The notes: generated by a model not told the origin, from the sequence alone. Counted from the first letter of the stretch, positions 8,757 to 18,538 are shown. The stretch: DNA of 64,000 nt from Caldalkalibacillus mannanilyticus JCM 10596 (GCF_000615945.1 NZ_BAMO01000001.1:152566-216565); one strand, 5' to 3'. Numbers and translations are program-made.

Positions 8757-10304
8757 TTAGTAAATTTCTGAAACAAGCTTGGCTTGGGTAAAGAGGTATA
8801 GGTAATCTCTGCCCCCTGCTTTAGAATCGGTTCCAGACATGTTAAATCCACCAAATGGATGAACACCCACGATAGCGCCTGTACACTTACGGTTAAAGTA
8901 CAGATTCCCTACATGAAACTCTTCACGTGCTTGTTCTAGATGAGCGCGATTACGTGAGAAGACTGCCCCTGTTAAACCATATTCAGTGTTATTGGCAATA
9001 TCTAGGGCATGGTCAAAGCTCTCGGCTTTGCAGAAAGCGACCACAGGACCGAAGATTTCTTCCTGCATAATTCTAGCGTCTGGAGCAACATCAGCAAAAA
9101 TCGTAGGTTGGACAAAATATCCTTCATCTGAGCCTTTTTCACCACCGAGAACCAATCTTCCTTCGGTTTTACCGATTTCAATATACTCAAGAATTTTGTC
9201 TTGAGCAGCCTGATCAATCACGGGTCCCATATAGATATCAAGATTCTTAATATCACCTAAGGTCAGCTTCTTTGTTTTTTCAACGACAAGCTGGAGAACT
9301 TCATCGTATACCTCATGATGAATTACAGCGCGAGAGCAGGCTGAACATTTTTGACCTGAAAAACCAAAAGCAGAATACATAATGCTTGTTGCGGCTAACT
9401 CTAGATCGGCATCACGATCCACCACAATGGTATCTTTTCCTCCCATCTCAGCGATCACACGCTTGATCCATTTTTGTCCTGGGGCTTTCTTCGCGGCAAG
9501 TTCATTGATTCTTAATCCTACATCACGAGAGCCTGTAAAGCTGATGTAACGTGTTAAAGGGTGTTCGACGAGGTAATCGCCCACTTCTTTTCCGCTTCCA
9601 GGTAAGAAATTAACGACTCCAGCGGGAAGACCTGCATCTTCTAAAATCTCCATAAACTTGGCAGCGATAATAGGTGTGGTGCTAGCAGGTTTTAAGATCA
9701 CTGTATTTCCCGATACCAAAGAAGCTGTTGTCATCCCTACCATAATCGCCAGTGGGAAGTTCCAAGGAGGAATCACAACTCCAACACCAAGGGGGATATA
9801 GTAGAGTTCGTTATCTTCTCCCGGAAGACGAGTTAGAGGTTGCTCTTCAGATAAGCGGATCATCTCTCTAGCATAAAACTCCATAAAGTCGATTGCTTCT
9901 GCTGTATCAGCGTCTGCTTCTGCCCAGCTCTTTCCTGATTCGTGTACGAGCCATGCTGAAAATTCATGCTTACGTCTGCGCAATATAGCTGCTGCTTTAA
10001 AGAGGTAACGAGCACGCTGAGGTCCGGGAACATTTTTCCACTGCTCAAAGGTTTGAGCTGCCGCTTGCATCGCTTGTTCAGCAAGAGCTTGATCTGCTTT
10101 CGATACTCTTCCTACAACCTCTGCTTTTTTAGAGGGATTGACAGAGGTGATCTTCTCTTCGGTGGTGATTCGTTGTCCATTAATAATTAATGGGTAGTCT
10201 TGACCCAATTGGCTTTCTACTAATTGTAAGGCGTTTTGAAACTCTTGTTGATTTTTTTCATCTTTAAAATTTGTGAATGGTTCTGGACGATAATCAATAA
10301 GCAT
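8757..10304 (-). CDS. rocA: L-glutamate gamma-semialdehyde (1-pyrroline-5-carboxylate) dehydrogenase
   Basis: 515 residues, the usual length of RocA. It oxidises glutamate semialdehyde from proline or arginine breakdown to glutamate with NAD+. The aldehyde-dehydrogenase fold shows the NAD region (PPWNFPLAI), the glutamate motif EMGGKD and the catalytic cysteine in [13 protein letters not shown] (about residue 320). I chose ATG 10304, which has AAAGGAGAG upstream; the frame is open 13 codons further but without an RBS. A -24/-12 promoter lies about 45 bases upstream, as for roc genes controlled by SigL and RocR in B. subtilis. No other roc gene is adjacent. Confidence 0.92.
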   Translation of the reverse strand: MLIDYRPEPFTNFKDEKNQQEFQNALQLVESQLGQDYPLIINGQRITTEEKITSVNPSKKAEVVGRVSKADQALAEQAMQAAAQTFEQWKNVPGPQRARYLFKAAAILRRRKHEFSAWLVHESGKSWAEADADTAEAIDFMEFYAREMIRLSEEQPLTRLPGEDNELYYIPLGVGVVIPPWNFPLAIMVGMTTASLVSGNTVILKPASTTPIIAAKFMEILEDAGLPAGVVNFLPGSGKEVGDYLVEHPLTRYISFTGSRDVGLRINELAAKKAPGQKWIKRVIAEMGGKDTIVVDRDADLELAATSIMYSAFGFSGQKCSACSRAVIHHEVYDEVLQLVVEKTKKLTLGDIKNLDIYMGPVIDQAAQDKILEYIEIGKTEGRLVLGGEKGSDEGYFVQPTIFADVAPDARIMQEEIFGPVVAFCKAESFDHALDIANNTEYGLTGAVFSRNRAHLEQAREEFHVGNLYFNRKCTGAIVGVHPFGGFNMSGTDSKAGGRDYLYLFTQAKLVSEIY

Positions 10305-10345
10305 TTTTTCAACTCTCCTTTTTTCTATAAGCTTATCTAACATTT

Positions 10346-10363
10346 AAGCAATAATCATGCCAG
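10346..10363 (-). promoter_or_regulatory. Sigma-54 (SigL) -24/-12 promoter of rocA
   Basis: On the minus strand the site reads CTGGCATGATTATTGCTT. GG and GC are separated by exactly 10 bases, matching YTGGCACGN4TTGCW with one change. The start would fall near 10337, about 33 bases before the rocA ATG. Roc operons in Bacillus are SigL-dependent, which supports the call. Confidence 0.75.
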
Positions 10364-10506
10364 CTTGCTGAAAGAGAAGAATGACGATGAAGAGGGAATA
10401 AAAGGATGAATGAAAAGGTTAATGTGTAAAATAAATTGACATTACGCCCAAAAGTGTAAACAAAAAATACAATTATGTAAAATAAAAGAGAAGGGAGAAA
10501 GAGAAG

Positions 10507-10905
10507 ATGAAAAAGGTGATTGTCGTTGGAGCCGTTATAGAAAATCCAAGGGGAGAAATCCTATGTGCGTTACGCTCTCCAGACATGTCTATGCCTGATT
10601 ATTGGGAGTTTCCTGGGGGCAAGGTAGAGGAGGGGGAATCGTATGAAGTGGCTTTAAAAAGAGAAATTCGAGAGGAGTTAGGCTGTGAAATTGACGTTTT
10701 AGAGAAGATCATAGATGTCGAGCACGTCTATGAAAAGGTTCTCGTTCATTTACATACATATTGGGCAAGCATAAGTGGAGGAGAGCCCAAAGCAAGAGAG
10801 CATGCAGAGCTTCGTTGGGTAGCGAAGGAAAGTTTAGCTGCTCTTCGCTGGGCTCCGGCAGATCTTCCTACCTTAGAAATCGTTCAAAATAGTTTCACAA
10901 GATAA
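10507..10905 (+). CDS. NUDIX hydrolase, MutT-like (8-oxo-dGTP diphosphatase / CTP pyrophosphohydrolase type)
   Basis: 132 residues, the size of single-domain MutT proteins. The full Nudix box is present (GGKVEEGESYEVALKREI followed by REELG, residues 37-60), with the glutamates that bind Mg. WEFPGGK just before it is typical of the MutT/NudG group that hydrolyses oxidised or non-canonical nucleoside triphosphates. The N-terminal VVGAVIENPRGEILCALRS strand pattern also fits. GAAGGGAGAAAGAGAAG precedes ATG 10507. It stands alone, divergent from rocA. Exact substrate is not predictable. Confidence 0.85.
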   Translation: MKKVIVVGAVIENPRGEILCALRSPDMSMPDYWEFPGGKVEEGESYEVALKREIREELGCEIDVLEKIIDVEHVYEKVLVHLHTYWASISGGEPKAREHAELRWVAKESLAALRWAPADLPTLEIVQNSFTR

Positions 10906-10909
10906 GAAA

Positions 10910-10928
10910 GGCGACCCTAATGGTCGCC
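10910..10928 (-). terminator. Terminator of the BMP-chemoreceptor operon
   Basis: Stem GGCGACC/GGTCGCC with a 5-base loop, followed on the minus strand by TTTCTT. It follows the chemoreceptor stop at 10945 and abuts the end of the convergent mutT gene. Confidence 0.5.
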
Positions 10929-10944
10929 AAAGAATCTTGCTATT

Positions 10945-12642
10945 TTATTCCTTTTCTTCTGCCTTGGAAGCTTCATTTCCTTCATCCTGTGCCTCTAAGC
11001 GGAAGGTGGATACTGTTTTATTTAGTTCCTCAGTTAATTCGCGTAGGGAAGTTACTTTTTGAACCATCACGCCAAAAAGGTGAAGCTGTTCGTTGGTTGA
11101 GGCGGAGATTTCTTCGCTTCCTGCTGCTGTTTCTTCGACTACTGCGCTGATACTTTCTACGTTTTGTAGGATGGTTTCTCCACGTACTTTCGAGCCGTTC
11201 ACATCTTGTGCTAACGCATCTAGGACCGTAGCAATCCCACTCACTTTGTCTTCAACCTTAGCAAAGGATTCAAGAGTGATATTCATACTCTGTGTTTGTT
11301 CTTCACTTATCTTAACACCGCTCTCAACAGAACGTGAGATATTGTGGAGTCCTTCCTTAATGAGTGCAACCATGTCAAAGATGTGATTCGTAGCTTGTGC
11401 CGATTCTTCTGCGAGCTTACGAACTTCATCGGCTACAACAGCGAATCCTTTTCCTGCTTCTCCTGCTCTAGCAGCTTCGATCGCTGCATTTAATGCCAAT
11501 AGATTGGTTTGCCCTGCAATACTGGACACTGCGTTTGCCATGTCTTGAATTTGGGCGGCATATCCTGTGAACGCGAGGGTTGATTGTTCAATTTCTTTAG
11601 TCGCTGCAATGTTCTCTTGTAGTAATTCTTTTTGCTTCTCAATTGCTTTTTTTCCAGAAGAAATAGCTTGATTTGCACTGGTGCTATAGTCTACGGATTG
11701 ACTAACACGTTCCACATTCCTCGAAGCTTCCTGATCCATTTGTTCAAGGAGTGTGACTGAATCCTGTAGATCTGCTGAGATGTTTTGTGCTCCTGAGGAT
11801 AATTCTTCTGTTGACACCGCAATTTGATTACTGATCTCTGTTAAAGTTCTGTTTTCTTGCTCTAACTCTTTAGAGAATCGTTCTACATTCTTACTTGTTA
11901 GGTCAATGGATAGCAGTAGGGATGTAACCTGTTCCGTCATTTTTGTAAAGGAACGATTAAGCAGACCAATTTCATCGTTCTTGGCATAATAAACATGTTC
12001 AATGACGAGATTACCAGATGCGATTTCTTCTGCATTTTGAGCAATTTTGGTTAGTGGTTTGGTGATACTGTTTGTCATTCTTAGAATGACGATTGTCGAA
12101 ACAACAACTAAGAAAATACTGCCGAAGATCGCGAAATAAATAATAAATTGAATCTTCGATTTTAGATCTTCTTGTAGGAAATGATAGTACTCAAACGTAT
12201 TCTTTTTTAGAAGGTAAAGATCATTGGCAATGCCCTTGGTACGGATGGATTGCTTCTGAATCTCTGGTGCACTTTGATTCTGTAGGGCAACTTCAGCTTC
12301 TTGAAAGAGAGTATTAAACTTAGCATGTGCTTTGTCTAGAAGAGGCTTTTCTGGGCTGCCTGCTAGCAAATGTCCAGCTTCTTCGAATAATTGCTTGGTT
12401 TTTTCTAATACATGGGTGCTGTTATTTCTATTTCCTTCCGTTGGATTAAAGGCATAGTTATTCAAGCTTTGTCTGGTAATCTCAACATTCAAATCCAACT
12501 CTTGAACAGCAATAAGGATGTTTACATAATCTTGGTTCGATGCTTGTATGGATATCATTCGAACAATGATAAAAGCAATCATGGCAATGATGAGCCCCAT
12601 GGATAGCAGGGTGTTTAACAGTATTTTTCGTTTAATAGTCAT
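10945..12642 (-). CDS. Methyl-accepting chemotaxis protein
   Basis: 565 residues. Transmembrane helices at about 8-28 and 168-190 enclose a helical extracellular domain of about 140 residues, followed by a HAMP domain ([19 protein letters not shown]) and a long coiled-coil signalling domain. The conserved hairpin tip is present ([19 protein letters not shown], then [16 protein letters not shown]). ATG 12642 has GAAGGAGAA upstream. The gene lies 37 bases after a BMP-family lipoprotein gene on the same strand, so the two are probably cotranscribed. The lipoprotein may present a ligand to this receptor, which is inference. Confidence 0.92.
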   Translation of the reverse strand: MTIKRKILLNTLLSMGLIIAMIAFIIVRMISIQASNQDYVNILIAVQELDLNVEITRQSLNNYAFNPTEGNRNNSTHVLEKTKQLFEEAGHLLAGSPEKPLLDKAHAKFNTLFQEAEVALQNQSAPEIQKQSIRTKGIANDLYLLKKNTFEYYHFLQEDLKSKIQFIIYFAIFGSIFLVVVSTIVILRMTNSITKPLTKIAQNAEEIASGNLVIEHVYYAKNDEIGLLNRSFTKMTEQVTSLLLSIDLTSKNVERFSKELEQENRTLTEISNQIAVSTEELSSGAQNISADLQDSVTLLEQMDQEASRNVERVSQSVDYSTSANQAISSGKKAIEKQKELLQENIAATKEIEQSTLAFTGYAAQIQDMANAVSSIAGQTNLLALNAAIEAARAGEAGKGFAVVADEVRKLAEESAQATNHIFDMVALIKEGLHNISRSVESGVKISEEQTQSMNITLESFAKVEDKVSGIATVLDALAQDVNGSKVRGETILQNVESISAVVEETAAGSEEISASTNEQLHLFGVMVQKVTSLRELTEELNKTVSTFRLEAQDEGNEASKAEEKE

Positions 12643-12679
12643 GCTGATTCTCCTTCGTCTGACGTGTAATCGTATGGGT

Positions 12680-13651
12680 TTAACGGTTGGTAATATGTTG
12701 GGTTGCTTGCTCTATTTTTTGTTCTAACTCACGCACAGAGTCTATTAATCGGAGAGGAGCTAAGCCAACGCCCTCTTCCTTTAAGCCTAGCTCGATATGA
12801 CCCGAAGGAATGGTCTTGGTTTCTAGGTATTCTTTGATCAGGTTGTAGATGGACACATCAATGTTTTTCATCATTGATGTAATGACCGCTTTTTCAGCAT
12901 AGAAATATTGATCACTATCGACTCCAATGGCGTATACATTTCGTTGTTCTGCTTTTTGTAAAACACCCACACCTGTGAATCCTGCTGCTGAGTAGAGAAC
13001 ATCTGCCTGTTTTGTAATCATTTCATCAGCCAGTTTACCTCCAAGCTGGTCATCACTGAAGCTGCCTGCATACTCAATATAGATGTTGATATCAGGATCA
13101 ACGGATTTCACGCCTTGAACAAAGCCTGTAGCAAATTTGTTAATGACAGGGACATCTGCTCCTCCAATAAAGCCAACGGTTTTGGTTTGAGTGGTTAAGG
13201 CTGCCACAACCCCTGCTAAATAACTTCCCTCATCTTCTTTGAAGGTAATTGAGGTAATGTTATCAAGATCAGATACGGAATCAATTAATAGGAACTTCTG
13301 TTCTGGAAATTCCTTGGCTACTATTTCTAAAGGCTCTTGAATCATAAAACCTAATCCTACAACGACATCATGCCCTTCTAGGACGAGCTCTTTTAAGCCT
13401 TGCTCATAGGTTTCGCTATCGTGTAACTCTCGATAATCAAACAGGATGCCTAATTCATCACGTGCTCTTTCCAAGCCGTTAAAGGCAAGATCAGAAAAGG
13501 ATTGGTCTCCTAGTCCAGTATCAGATAACATCACTCCGACAGTAAATGAGTCTTCTGTTGATATGTTTTTTTCTGCTGAAGTACATCCCCCGAGTGTCGT
13601 AGCTACGATGAAAACGATAATAAGAAAATAAAGGCGAAATCGGTGCTGCAT
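12680..13651 (-). CDS. BMP family (PnrA/Med-like) solute-binding lipoprotein
   Basis: 323 residues with a lipoprotein signal (hydrophobic stretch, then LGGCTS, Cys near residue 23). [26 protein letters not shown] is split by domain pattern typical of the basic membrane protein (BMP) family. These proteins bind purine nucleosides or related ligands on the outer face of the membrane. Motifs seen include GLGFM, KFLLIDS and [12 protein letters not shown]. No ABC permease or ATPase is adjacent; the next gene is a chemoreceptor. This points to a sensory rather than a transport role, as an inference. GAGAGGGGC precedes ATG 13651. Confidence 0.85.
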   Translation of the reverse strand: MQHRFRLYFLIIVFIVATTLGGCTSAEKNISTEDSFTVGVMLSDTGLGDQSFSDLAFNGLERARDELGILFDYRELHDSETYEQGLKELVLEGHDVVVGLGFMIQEPLEIVAKEFPEQKFLLIDSVSDLDNITSITFKEDEGSYLAGVVAALTTQTKTVGFIGGADVPVINKFATGFVQGVKSVDPDINIYIEYAGSFSDDQLGGKLADEMITKQADVLYSAAGFTGVGVLQKAEQRNVYAIGVDSDQYFYAEKAVITSMMKNIDVSIYNLIKEYLETKTIPSGHIELGLKEEGVGLAPLRLIDSVRELEQKIEQATQHITNR

Positions 13652-13792
13652 TCTTATAAAGCCCCTCTCTGAAAATAATAGATATGAACATAGTTTTATA
13701 TCGGAATGGTCATGTCCCCGATTTAGTCCTATTCATACGATTATTTGACTCTTTTATGAAGAGAGGAGAAGGAGGAGCCTTTATATTTTTTG

Positions 13793-14428
13793 TTAAGATG
13801 ATTTGAAGGTGGATTCTTTTTTTGCTTGCTGATTAAGTAGCCCTATAAAATGTGGTAAGCCTTCTTGAATTAAGAGATCAAGAACTTCATACATCCCTTC
13901 CTGATCCGTATCCGTTTTTAACAGGGTTTGTAGAACGACTCCATCTACTCCTGCCATAATCCACGTAGCTAGTGGACGACTCAAGCGATGCTCTTCTAAA
14001 CCATAGGTGTTCTGAAGGACCTCTTTGATTGCTGTGATCCATTGTTGATATTTTTCATTAAATTTTATTTGCAATTCTTCGTTACCAGTAATAATTTCAT
14101 TCATCAATTGAAATTGAAGTCTGCTTTCCGTTTGTTTTGTGAAGCGTTCCAGAGTTGCATCATAAATAGTTGATTTCATCTCTTCCTTGGTCATGTTTTG
14201 TGCTTTTGTTTTTTCTGCGGTTTGAATCGTCCCATTTAAGCTTTGATCTAATAATTCATAGAGAATTTCTTCTTTAGATTGATAGTAGTGATAGATGGCT
14301 CCCGTACTCAGTCCGGCGACCTTGGCAATTTCACGAATGGTCGCTTTGTTCCCTCCTTGTTGACTCACCACGTAGGCAGCCGCTTTCATAATTCTGTATT
14401 TGGCATCCTCTGAAGGAAGTTTTCCCAT
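13793..14428 (-). CDS. TetR/AcrR family transcriptional regulator
   Basis: 211 residues with an N-terminal helix-turn-helix (TIREIAKVAGLSTGAIYHYY, about residues 38-57) and a variable ligand-binding half, standard for TetR repressors. I prefer ATG 14428, seven bases after GGAGG; the ATG six bases earlier is too close to that RBS. The gene is divergent from the membrane protein gene at 14659. A CGAACGTTCG palindrome lies between them and is the likely operator, so the regulator probably controls itself and the neighbour. The ligand is unknown. Confidence 0.88.
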   Translation of the reverse strand: MGKLPSEDAKYRIMKAAAYVVSQQGGNKATIREIAKVAGLSTGAIYHYYQSKEEILYELLDQSLNGTIQTAEKTKAQNMTKEEMKSTIYDATLERFTKQTESRLQFQLMNEIITGNEELQIKFNEKYQQWITAIKEVLQNTYGLEEHRLSRPLATWIMAGVDGVVLQTLLKTDTDQEGMYEVLDLLIQEGLPHFIGLLNQQAKKESTFKSS

Positions 14429-14540
14429 TTCCATACCTCCGAAATATAACAGCGTTTTCTATAACAATAACATTTTTTGGACAAGTAATAAAAATAATAA
14501 ACATGAATTGACGAGCATTTAAAAACATGATAACCTTTTC

Positions 14541-14562
14541 ATAACGAACGTTCGGTATGTTA
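14541..14562. promoter_or_regulatory. Palindromic operator candidate for the TetR regulator
   Basis: A perfect CGAACGTTCG palindrome (14545-14554) sits inside a longer imperfect one (AACGAACGTTCGGT). It is in the 230-base region between the divergent tetR and membrane protein genes. Palindromes of this kind are common TetR-family operators. Confidence 0.55.
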
Positions 14563-14658
14563 TAGCGCGTTTGTAATATTTCAAATTTATTATGTGAAAT
14601 AATTCACAAATTTTATCTCGTTCAATCCTTACATTCATCTAAGAAGGAGGTAGTAAAA

Positions 14659-15513
14659 ATGAGTATTCCTATCTGGCAGTATGTTATTTCGATGACAAGC
14701 TATATTGTATTTCTTATTCTGGCTATTGGTTTTATGAGGAAAAAGCCTAAATTTGCTTTAGTGTTATGGGTTATTATGCTCTTTACCTTTCCACTCTGGA
14801 ATCTTGAAGGATGGTTTCGCTGGGTTAAAACATTAAGTGTCATGATTCCGATCGTTTTCTTATCACTAGCACGATTCGCTTACCTTGATCAGAGACCAGG
14901 AAGGTTCTGGGAGGCTCTCCGACGACCTTGGGTGCGTTGGACGTTTTATGGAGTATGGTTTTTAAATATTGCTGAAGCCTCAATTAAGGATGTTACTCTA
15001 GGGAACTATTGGAATGCCCTGGCAGGCTTCTTACTATGTGTAACCATTCCTTTTGCGGACAAGTATTGGGAGTTTTCACGAAAGGAGCATGGTGATTTAC
15101 ATGCGTATACTACTGGCACCTATAACTTTCTGTATACGAGCTGGAATATGTGCTTCGTGTATGCTGAAAGCCCCACATTTTTCTTCAGTACAGTGTGTAT
15201 TCTGCTTGCAGCAGAATTGTATCCCATCATCAAACGAAGACCCGAGCTTTATGTGATTTCTCGTGCGTATACGTTAGCCATTCACCTTGCATTGCGAGCC
15301 ATTTTTCCGGGATTATTTCCGTTTCTCATGAACTCACAAGCATTTTACAATCCACAGGTTTTAGCTTATTGGGGAATGCTGAATGGTCTGTTATGTATTC
15401 CATTTGTGTTCTGGCATATGTGGCAGCTTCACACTGGAAAAGCTGAAAATAGCTTTCGACGCAGGTCTTCGCCTATTCATAAAGAAAAAGGTGCCGAAGC
15501 CCTCTCTTCGTAA
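14659..15513 (+). CDS. Multi-pass membrane protein (DUF5692-like)
   Basis: 284 residues with about eight hydrophobic helices and a Trp-rich N-terminal half (PLWNLEGWFRWVKTL). The ATG has AAGGAGG nine bases upstream. It resembles proteins I associate with the DUF5692 group, but that assignment is from memory of general pattern, not from a motif. No catalytic signature is visible. It is divergent from tetR with the palindrome between, so TetR control is likely. The C-terminal 25 residues are basic and probably cytoplasmic. Confidence 0.55.
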   Translation: MSIPIWQYVISMTSYIVFLILAIGFMRKKPKFALVLWVIMLFTFPLWNLEGWFRWVKTLSVMIPIVFLSLARFAYLDQRPGRFWEALRRPWVRWTFYGVWFLNIAEASIKDVTLGNYWNALAGFLLCVTIPFADKYWEFSRKEHGDLHAYTTGTYNFLYTSWNMCFVYAESPTFFFSTVCILLAAELYPIIKRRPELYVISRAYTLAIHLALRAIFPGLFPFLMNSQAFYNPQVLAYWGMLNGLLCIPFVFWHMWQLHTGKAENSFRRRSSPIHKEKGAEALSS

Positions 15514-15632
15514 CTTGTGTTCTTTCGCTCTCCTCTGCTGTGGTCTCCCCTCCAGCCCTTTATTTGAAAAAATTTGCTCCTTTCCTCTAGGAAAAGATAC
15601 AATATTAGATAATTAGGGAGGAGGTGAGACCT

Positions 15633-16309
15633 ATGACAGGTCTTATGGGGGGATTTTATCGTATCTCCGAATGGATCATGCGTTTTTCGGTAATCAATAT
15701 TTTATGGATTCTTAGTAATTTACCCATTGTGTATTTAGTCATTTCTGTTCTGTATTCGGAAACAGTTCCTCAGCTTATTACTCTGCTGTTAACAATCGCC
15801 TTACTTGCTCCATTTTTATTTTTTCCAGCAACAACCGCTATGTTTGGAGTTGTTCGTAAATGGATCATGGGAGAAGAGGAGATTCCTCTCGTGAAATCCT
15901 TTTGGAAATATTATAAGGAGAATTATAAGAAAAGCTTCATTGGAGGCTGGATCTTAGTCCCTGCTTGGGTGGTCTGGATTGTTGATTATGTTTACTTTTC
16001 ACAAATGTTTTCTTTCTTTATCTATTTTTTCATTGTCGGCTCTATTTTCCTGTATATCCTGACTCTCTATTTCTTTTGTAACCTAGTCCATTTGGAGATT
16101 TCTATGTGGGCAATGATAAAAAACTCGGTGCTGCTTTCTTTAGGAAATCCTCTGAACACGTTAGCATTAGGTTGATTCATACAGGGATTGTCTATGTTAG
16201 CTTATATATGTACCCCTTTTTAATCCCGTTTTTCTCTGGTTCCATCGCTGCCTATCTTTCATTTGCTCTTTTCTATCGAGCCATTTCCAAATGGATTGTA
16301 AAAAAGTGA
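15633..16309 (+). pseudogene. YesL-like DUF624 membrane protein (frameshifted)
   Basis: ATG 15633 lies eight bases after AGGAGG; the in-frame GTG at 15624 is part of the RBS region. The sequence has the N-terminal pattern of DUF624/YesL proteins (about five helices; NILWILSNLPIVYLV near residue 25). These are often found with sugar transport operons but have no proven function. The frame stops at 16173-16175 after NTLALG, and LIHTGIVYVSLYMYPFLIPF continues one base back to 16309. One missing base in the GG near 16168 would restore about 225 residues. Confidence 0.7.
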
Positions 16310-16359
16310 TTGACAATGATAACCATTATCACTTAGTATGTAGTTGATAACAGTTATCA
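16310..16359 (+). promoter_or_regulatory. Fur-controlled promoter of the flavodoxin gene
   Basis: TTGACA (16310-16315), 18-base spacer, TAGTAT (16334-16339). Two Fur-type 7-1-7 inverted repeats are present: TGATAACCATTATCA (16317-16331) inside the spacer and TGATAACAGTTATCA (16345-16359) just after the -10. Both match TGATAATNATTATCA closely. Their placement predicts repression by Fur in iron-replete cells. Confidence 0.8.
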
Positions 16360-16374
16360 TTAGGAGGAAGAAAA

Positions 16375-16818
16375 ATGTCTAAAAAAGTGGCTATCATATA
16401 TGCGAGTATGTCTGGAAATACGGAGGATATTGCAACTGAGGTTTCAAAGCATTTGGAACCATTTGAATTTGAGATGCTTGAAATGGAGAATTTAGATGCC
16501 TCTGTTGTAGTAGATTATGATGGAATCTTATTGGGGACATATACTTGGGGCGATGGAGATTTACCCTACGAAGCAGAAGAATTTCATGATCAATTGGATG
16601 AGATTGATTTAAGCGGAAAAGTAGTGGGGTGCTTTGGTTCGGGAGATCATGCCTATCCATTGTTCTGTGAAGCAGTGAATCATTTTCAAAATAAGGTGAT
16701 TGAACGAGGGGCAACAGTCGTGCAAGAGAGCTTAAAGATTGAATTAGCTCCAGAGAGTGAAGAAGATCTGGAGCAGTGCAAGAGCTTCGCCCTTCAATTC
16801 GTTCAATTGTTAACATAA
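16375..16818 (+). CDS. Flavodoxin, short-chain type
   Basis: 147 residues, the usual size. The FMN phosphate loop is ASMSGNTEDIA (residues 11-21); the isoalloxazine loops are GTYTWGDGDLP and GSGDHAYPLFC. Flavodoxin is a low-potential electron carrier that replaces ferredoxin when iron is scarce. Two Fur boxes over the promoter make this iron-starvation role likely, as for the Fur-regulated ykuN and ykuP flavodoxins of B. subtilis. AGGAGGAAGAAAA precedes the ATG. The next gene starts two bases after the stop, but its own RBS is poor. Confidence 0.92.
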   Translation: MSKKVAIIYASMSGNTEDIATEVSKHLEPFEFEMLEMENLDASVVVDYDGILLGTYTWGDGDLPYEAEEFHDQLDEIDLSGKVVGCFGSGDHAYPLFCEAVNHFQNKVIERGATVVQESLKIELAPESEEDLEQCKSFALQFVQLLT

Positions 16819-16820
16819 GT

Positions 16821-17593
16821 ATGGAACCCATATTGATTAACAGCTTGTCTAACCGTATATTAGCTGATTTTATGAGATGCCCGTATCGCTTCTACTGGAA
16901 GAATCTAAGGAAAAAAGGAGGCGCTCAAACGGAGTGGCGTGAGGTTGTTCAATATATTGTCAACCAAGTCATTCAAGATTTCTACCAATCGCCTGTAGAG
17001 AAGCGTTCTGCCTTTCAGATTCTACATCTCATTGAAAATCACTGGAGGATAGGCATTGACCTATTTGGGTCAAAACAAGAGTATTATACGGTATTGGCAA
17101 AGGTAACAGACCATCTAATGCAATATTTACATCGCTCCGAAGGCTTATACCCCCCGCTCTTTTTAAATGAGAAAATAAATGTATATTCTGAGGAGTTGCA
17201 GACTCAGCTCTCAACTTCTATTCAGGTCAGTCATTGGACGAACAAGACCTATAACATTAAAAAGTATCTAGTGACAGATGAGCAGAGTGTCATTGATTTA
17301 TACAAGCATTTTATGATTGTTTTTAGCTATGAAGCTTTTCAGGTATTACCAGAGTATATCGAAGTTGTGTCACTTATTCACGGGAAAACATCCACAGTTT
17401 TCCTACAATGAAGGATGTAGAGCAGTCAACAGACTATCTAAGAGTTATGATCGAGGTCTTAAAAGATCCTAAGAATTACTTTCAAGCAAACTCGAACGGG
17501 ACATGCAGAAGCTGTCCTTTCTTAGATGAATGTTCCACAGATAAAATGGAAAAAACGGCACCTTCCCCTATTCAACAGCCATTCTTTTCTTGA
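16821..17593 (+). pseudogene. RecB/Cas4-like (PD-(D/E)XK-type) Fe-S protein, frameshifted
   Basis: The start ATG 16821 lies right after the flavodoxin stop, without a clear RBS. The N-terminus FMRCPYRFYWKN and a C-terminal CRSCPFLDEC resemble the cysteine frame of RecB/AddB/Cas4-type nucleases that bind a 4Fe-4S cluster (one Cys early, three late). The frame stops at 17411, and KDVEQSTDYLRVMIEVL continues one base back to 17593; one missing base would give about 257 residues. I do not see a convincing D...ExK catalytic core in the middle, so it may be a non-catalytic relative. Function unknown. Confidence 0.5.
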
Positions 17594-17715
17594 TTGGATG
17601 AATTCCAATAAATGAAGATCTGCTCTTTTTCCATAAATACAATAGGAACAATCCATGAGATCATGCTCATACTACTGATGAACCTCTATTTTCACCAAGA
17701 GAGGAGCATCAAGCT

Positions 17716-18468
17716 ATGCTAACTCAGGTACAGCGTGAACAACTAAAGAATCACCTCAAAAGTTGGCAAGAAGAGTTATCTCACAGAATTGAGGAAACCA
17801 GACATTTCGGAATGGATGTTGAATTTCCAAAAGATTCTCTAGGGGAATTATCTAATTATGATAATCACCCTGGGGACCAAGGGACAGAGGAATTTGAACG
17901 GAGCAAGGATCTTGCTCTTAATGAACATGCCGAAAAAGAGTTGCAGGATGTTGCAGAGGCGTTGGAAGCAATCGAGGAAGGTACCTATGGAATTTGTGTG
18001 GTTTGTCATGAAGAGATTCCATTCGAGCGCTTGGAGGCATTACCAACGACTAAACGCTGCATTGAGCATGCCCAAGAACAAAGTATTTCCCGCAAAAGGC
18101 CTGTAGAAGAAGATGTGTTAAGACCTCCTTTTGGAGAATTTGAATATGATGAAAAAGATGCTACATTATTTGATGCTGAGGATAGTTGGCAGAGTGTAGC
18201 GAGATATGGAACATCAGAAACCCCTTCAGATTTTGCAGATCAAGCGAAATTAAGTTATAACGACATGTTTATAGAGTCAGACGAGCCAGTGGGATATGTG
18301 GAGGAAGTAGAAGGGTTTATCATTACAGATATAGAAGGAAACTATATTGGAGTGAATGAAGATCATAACCGTTATGAATCTTTTCTGGATGATGCTCATG
18401 TGACGTCCATTTTTGGAGATCGAGGCATTATTGGAGTAGATTATTTTGGTGAAGATGAGGAAGAATAG
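17716..18468 (+). CDS. yteA: YteA-like TraR/DksA zinc-finger protein, sporulation-associated
   Basis: 250 residues. The DksA-type C4/C3H finger is CVVCHEEIPFERL, then C..H in KRCIEH (about residues 96-120), after a helical N-terminus. NYDNHPGDQGTEEFERSKD and the acidic C-terminal half (DFADQAKLSYNDMF, GVNEDHNRY) fit the YteA family of Bacillales, which is associated with sporulation and longer than enteric DksA. It starts after GAGAGGAGC. A hairpin follows the stop. A role in RNA polymerase modulation would be by analogy only. Confidence 0.8.
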   Translation: MLTQVQREQLKNHLKSWQEELSHRIEETRHFGMDVEFPKDSLGELSNYDNHPGDQGTEEFERSKDLALNEHAEKELQDVAEALEAIEEGTYGICVVCHEEIPFERLEALPTTKRCIEHAQEQSISRKRPVEEDVLRPPFGEFEYDEKDATLFDAEDSWQSVARYGTSETPSDFADQAKLSYNDMFIESDEPVGYVEEVEGFIITDIEGNYIGVNEDHNRYESFLDDAHVTSIFGDRGIIGVDYFGEDEEE

Positions 18469-18474
18469 TCAGGC

Positions 18475-18501
18475 AGCCCTACATAGAACTTATGTAGGGC
18501 T
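18475..18501. terminator. Hairpin between convergent yteA and the PAS kinase gene
   Basis: Eleven-base perfect stem AGCCCTACATA/TATGTAGGGCT with a 5-base loop. There is no long T tract; it lies seven bases after the yteA stop. Confidence 0.6.
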
Positions 18502-18538
18502 GTTGACATGTACTAGTTAAATCCTAGACATATACTTA

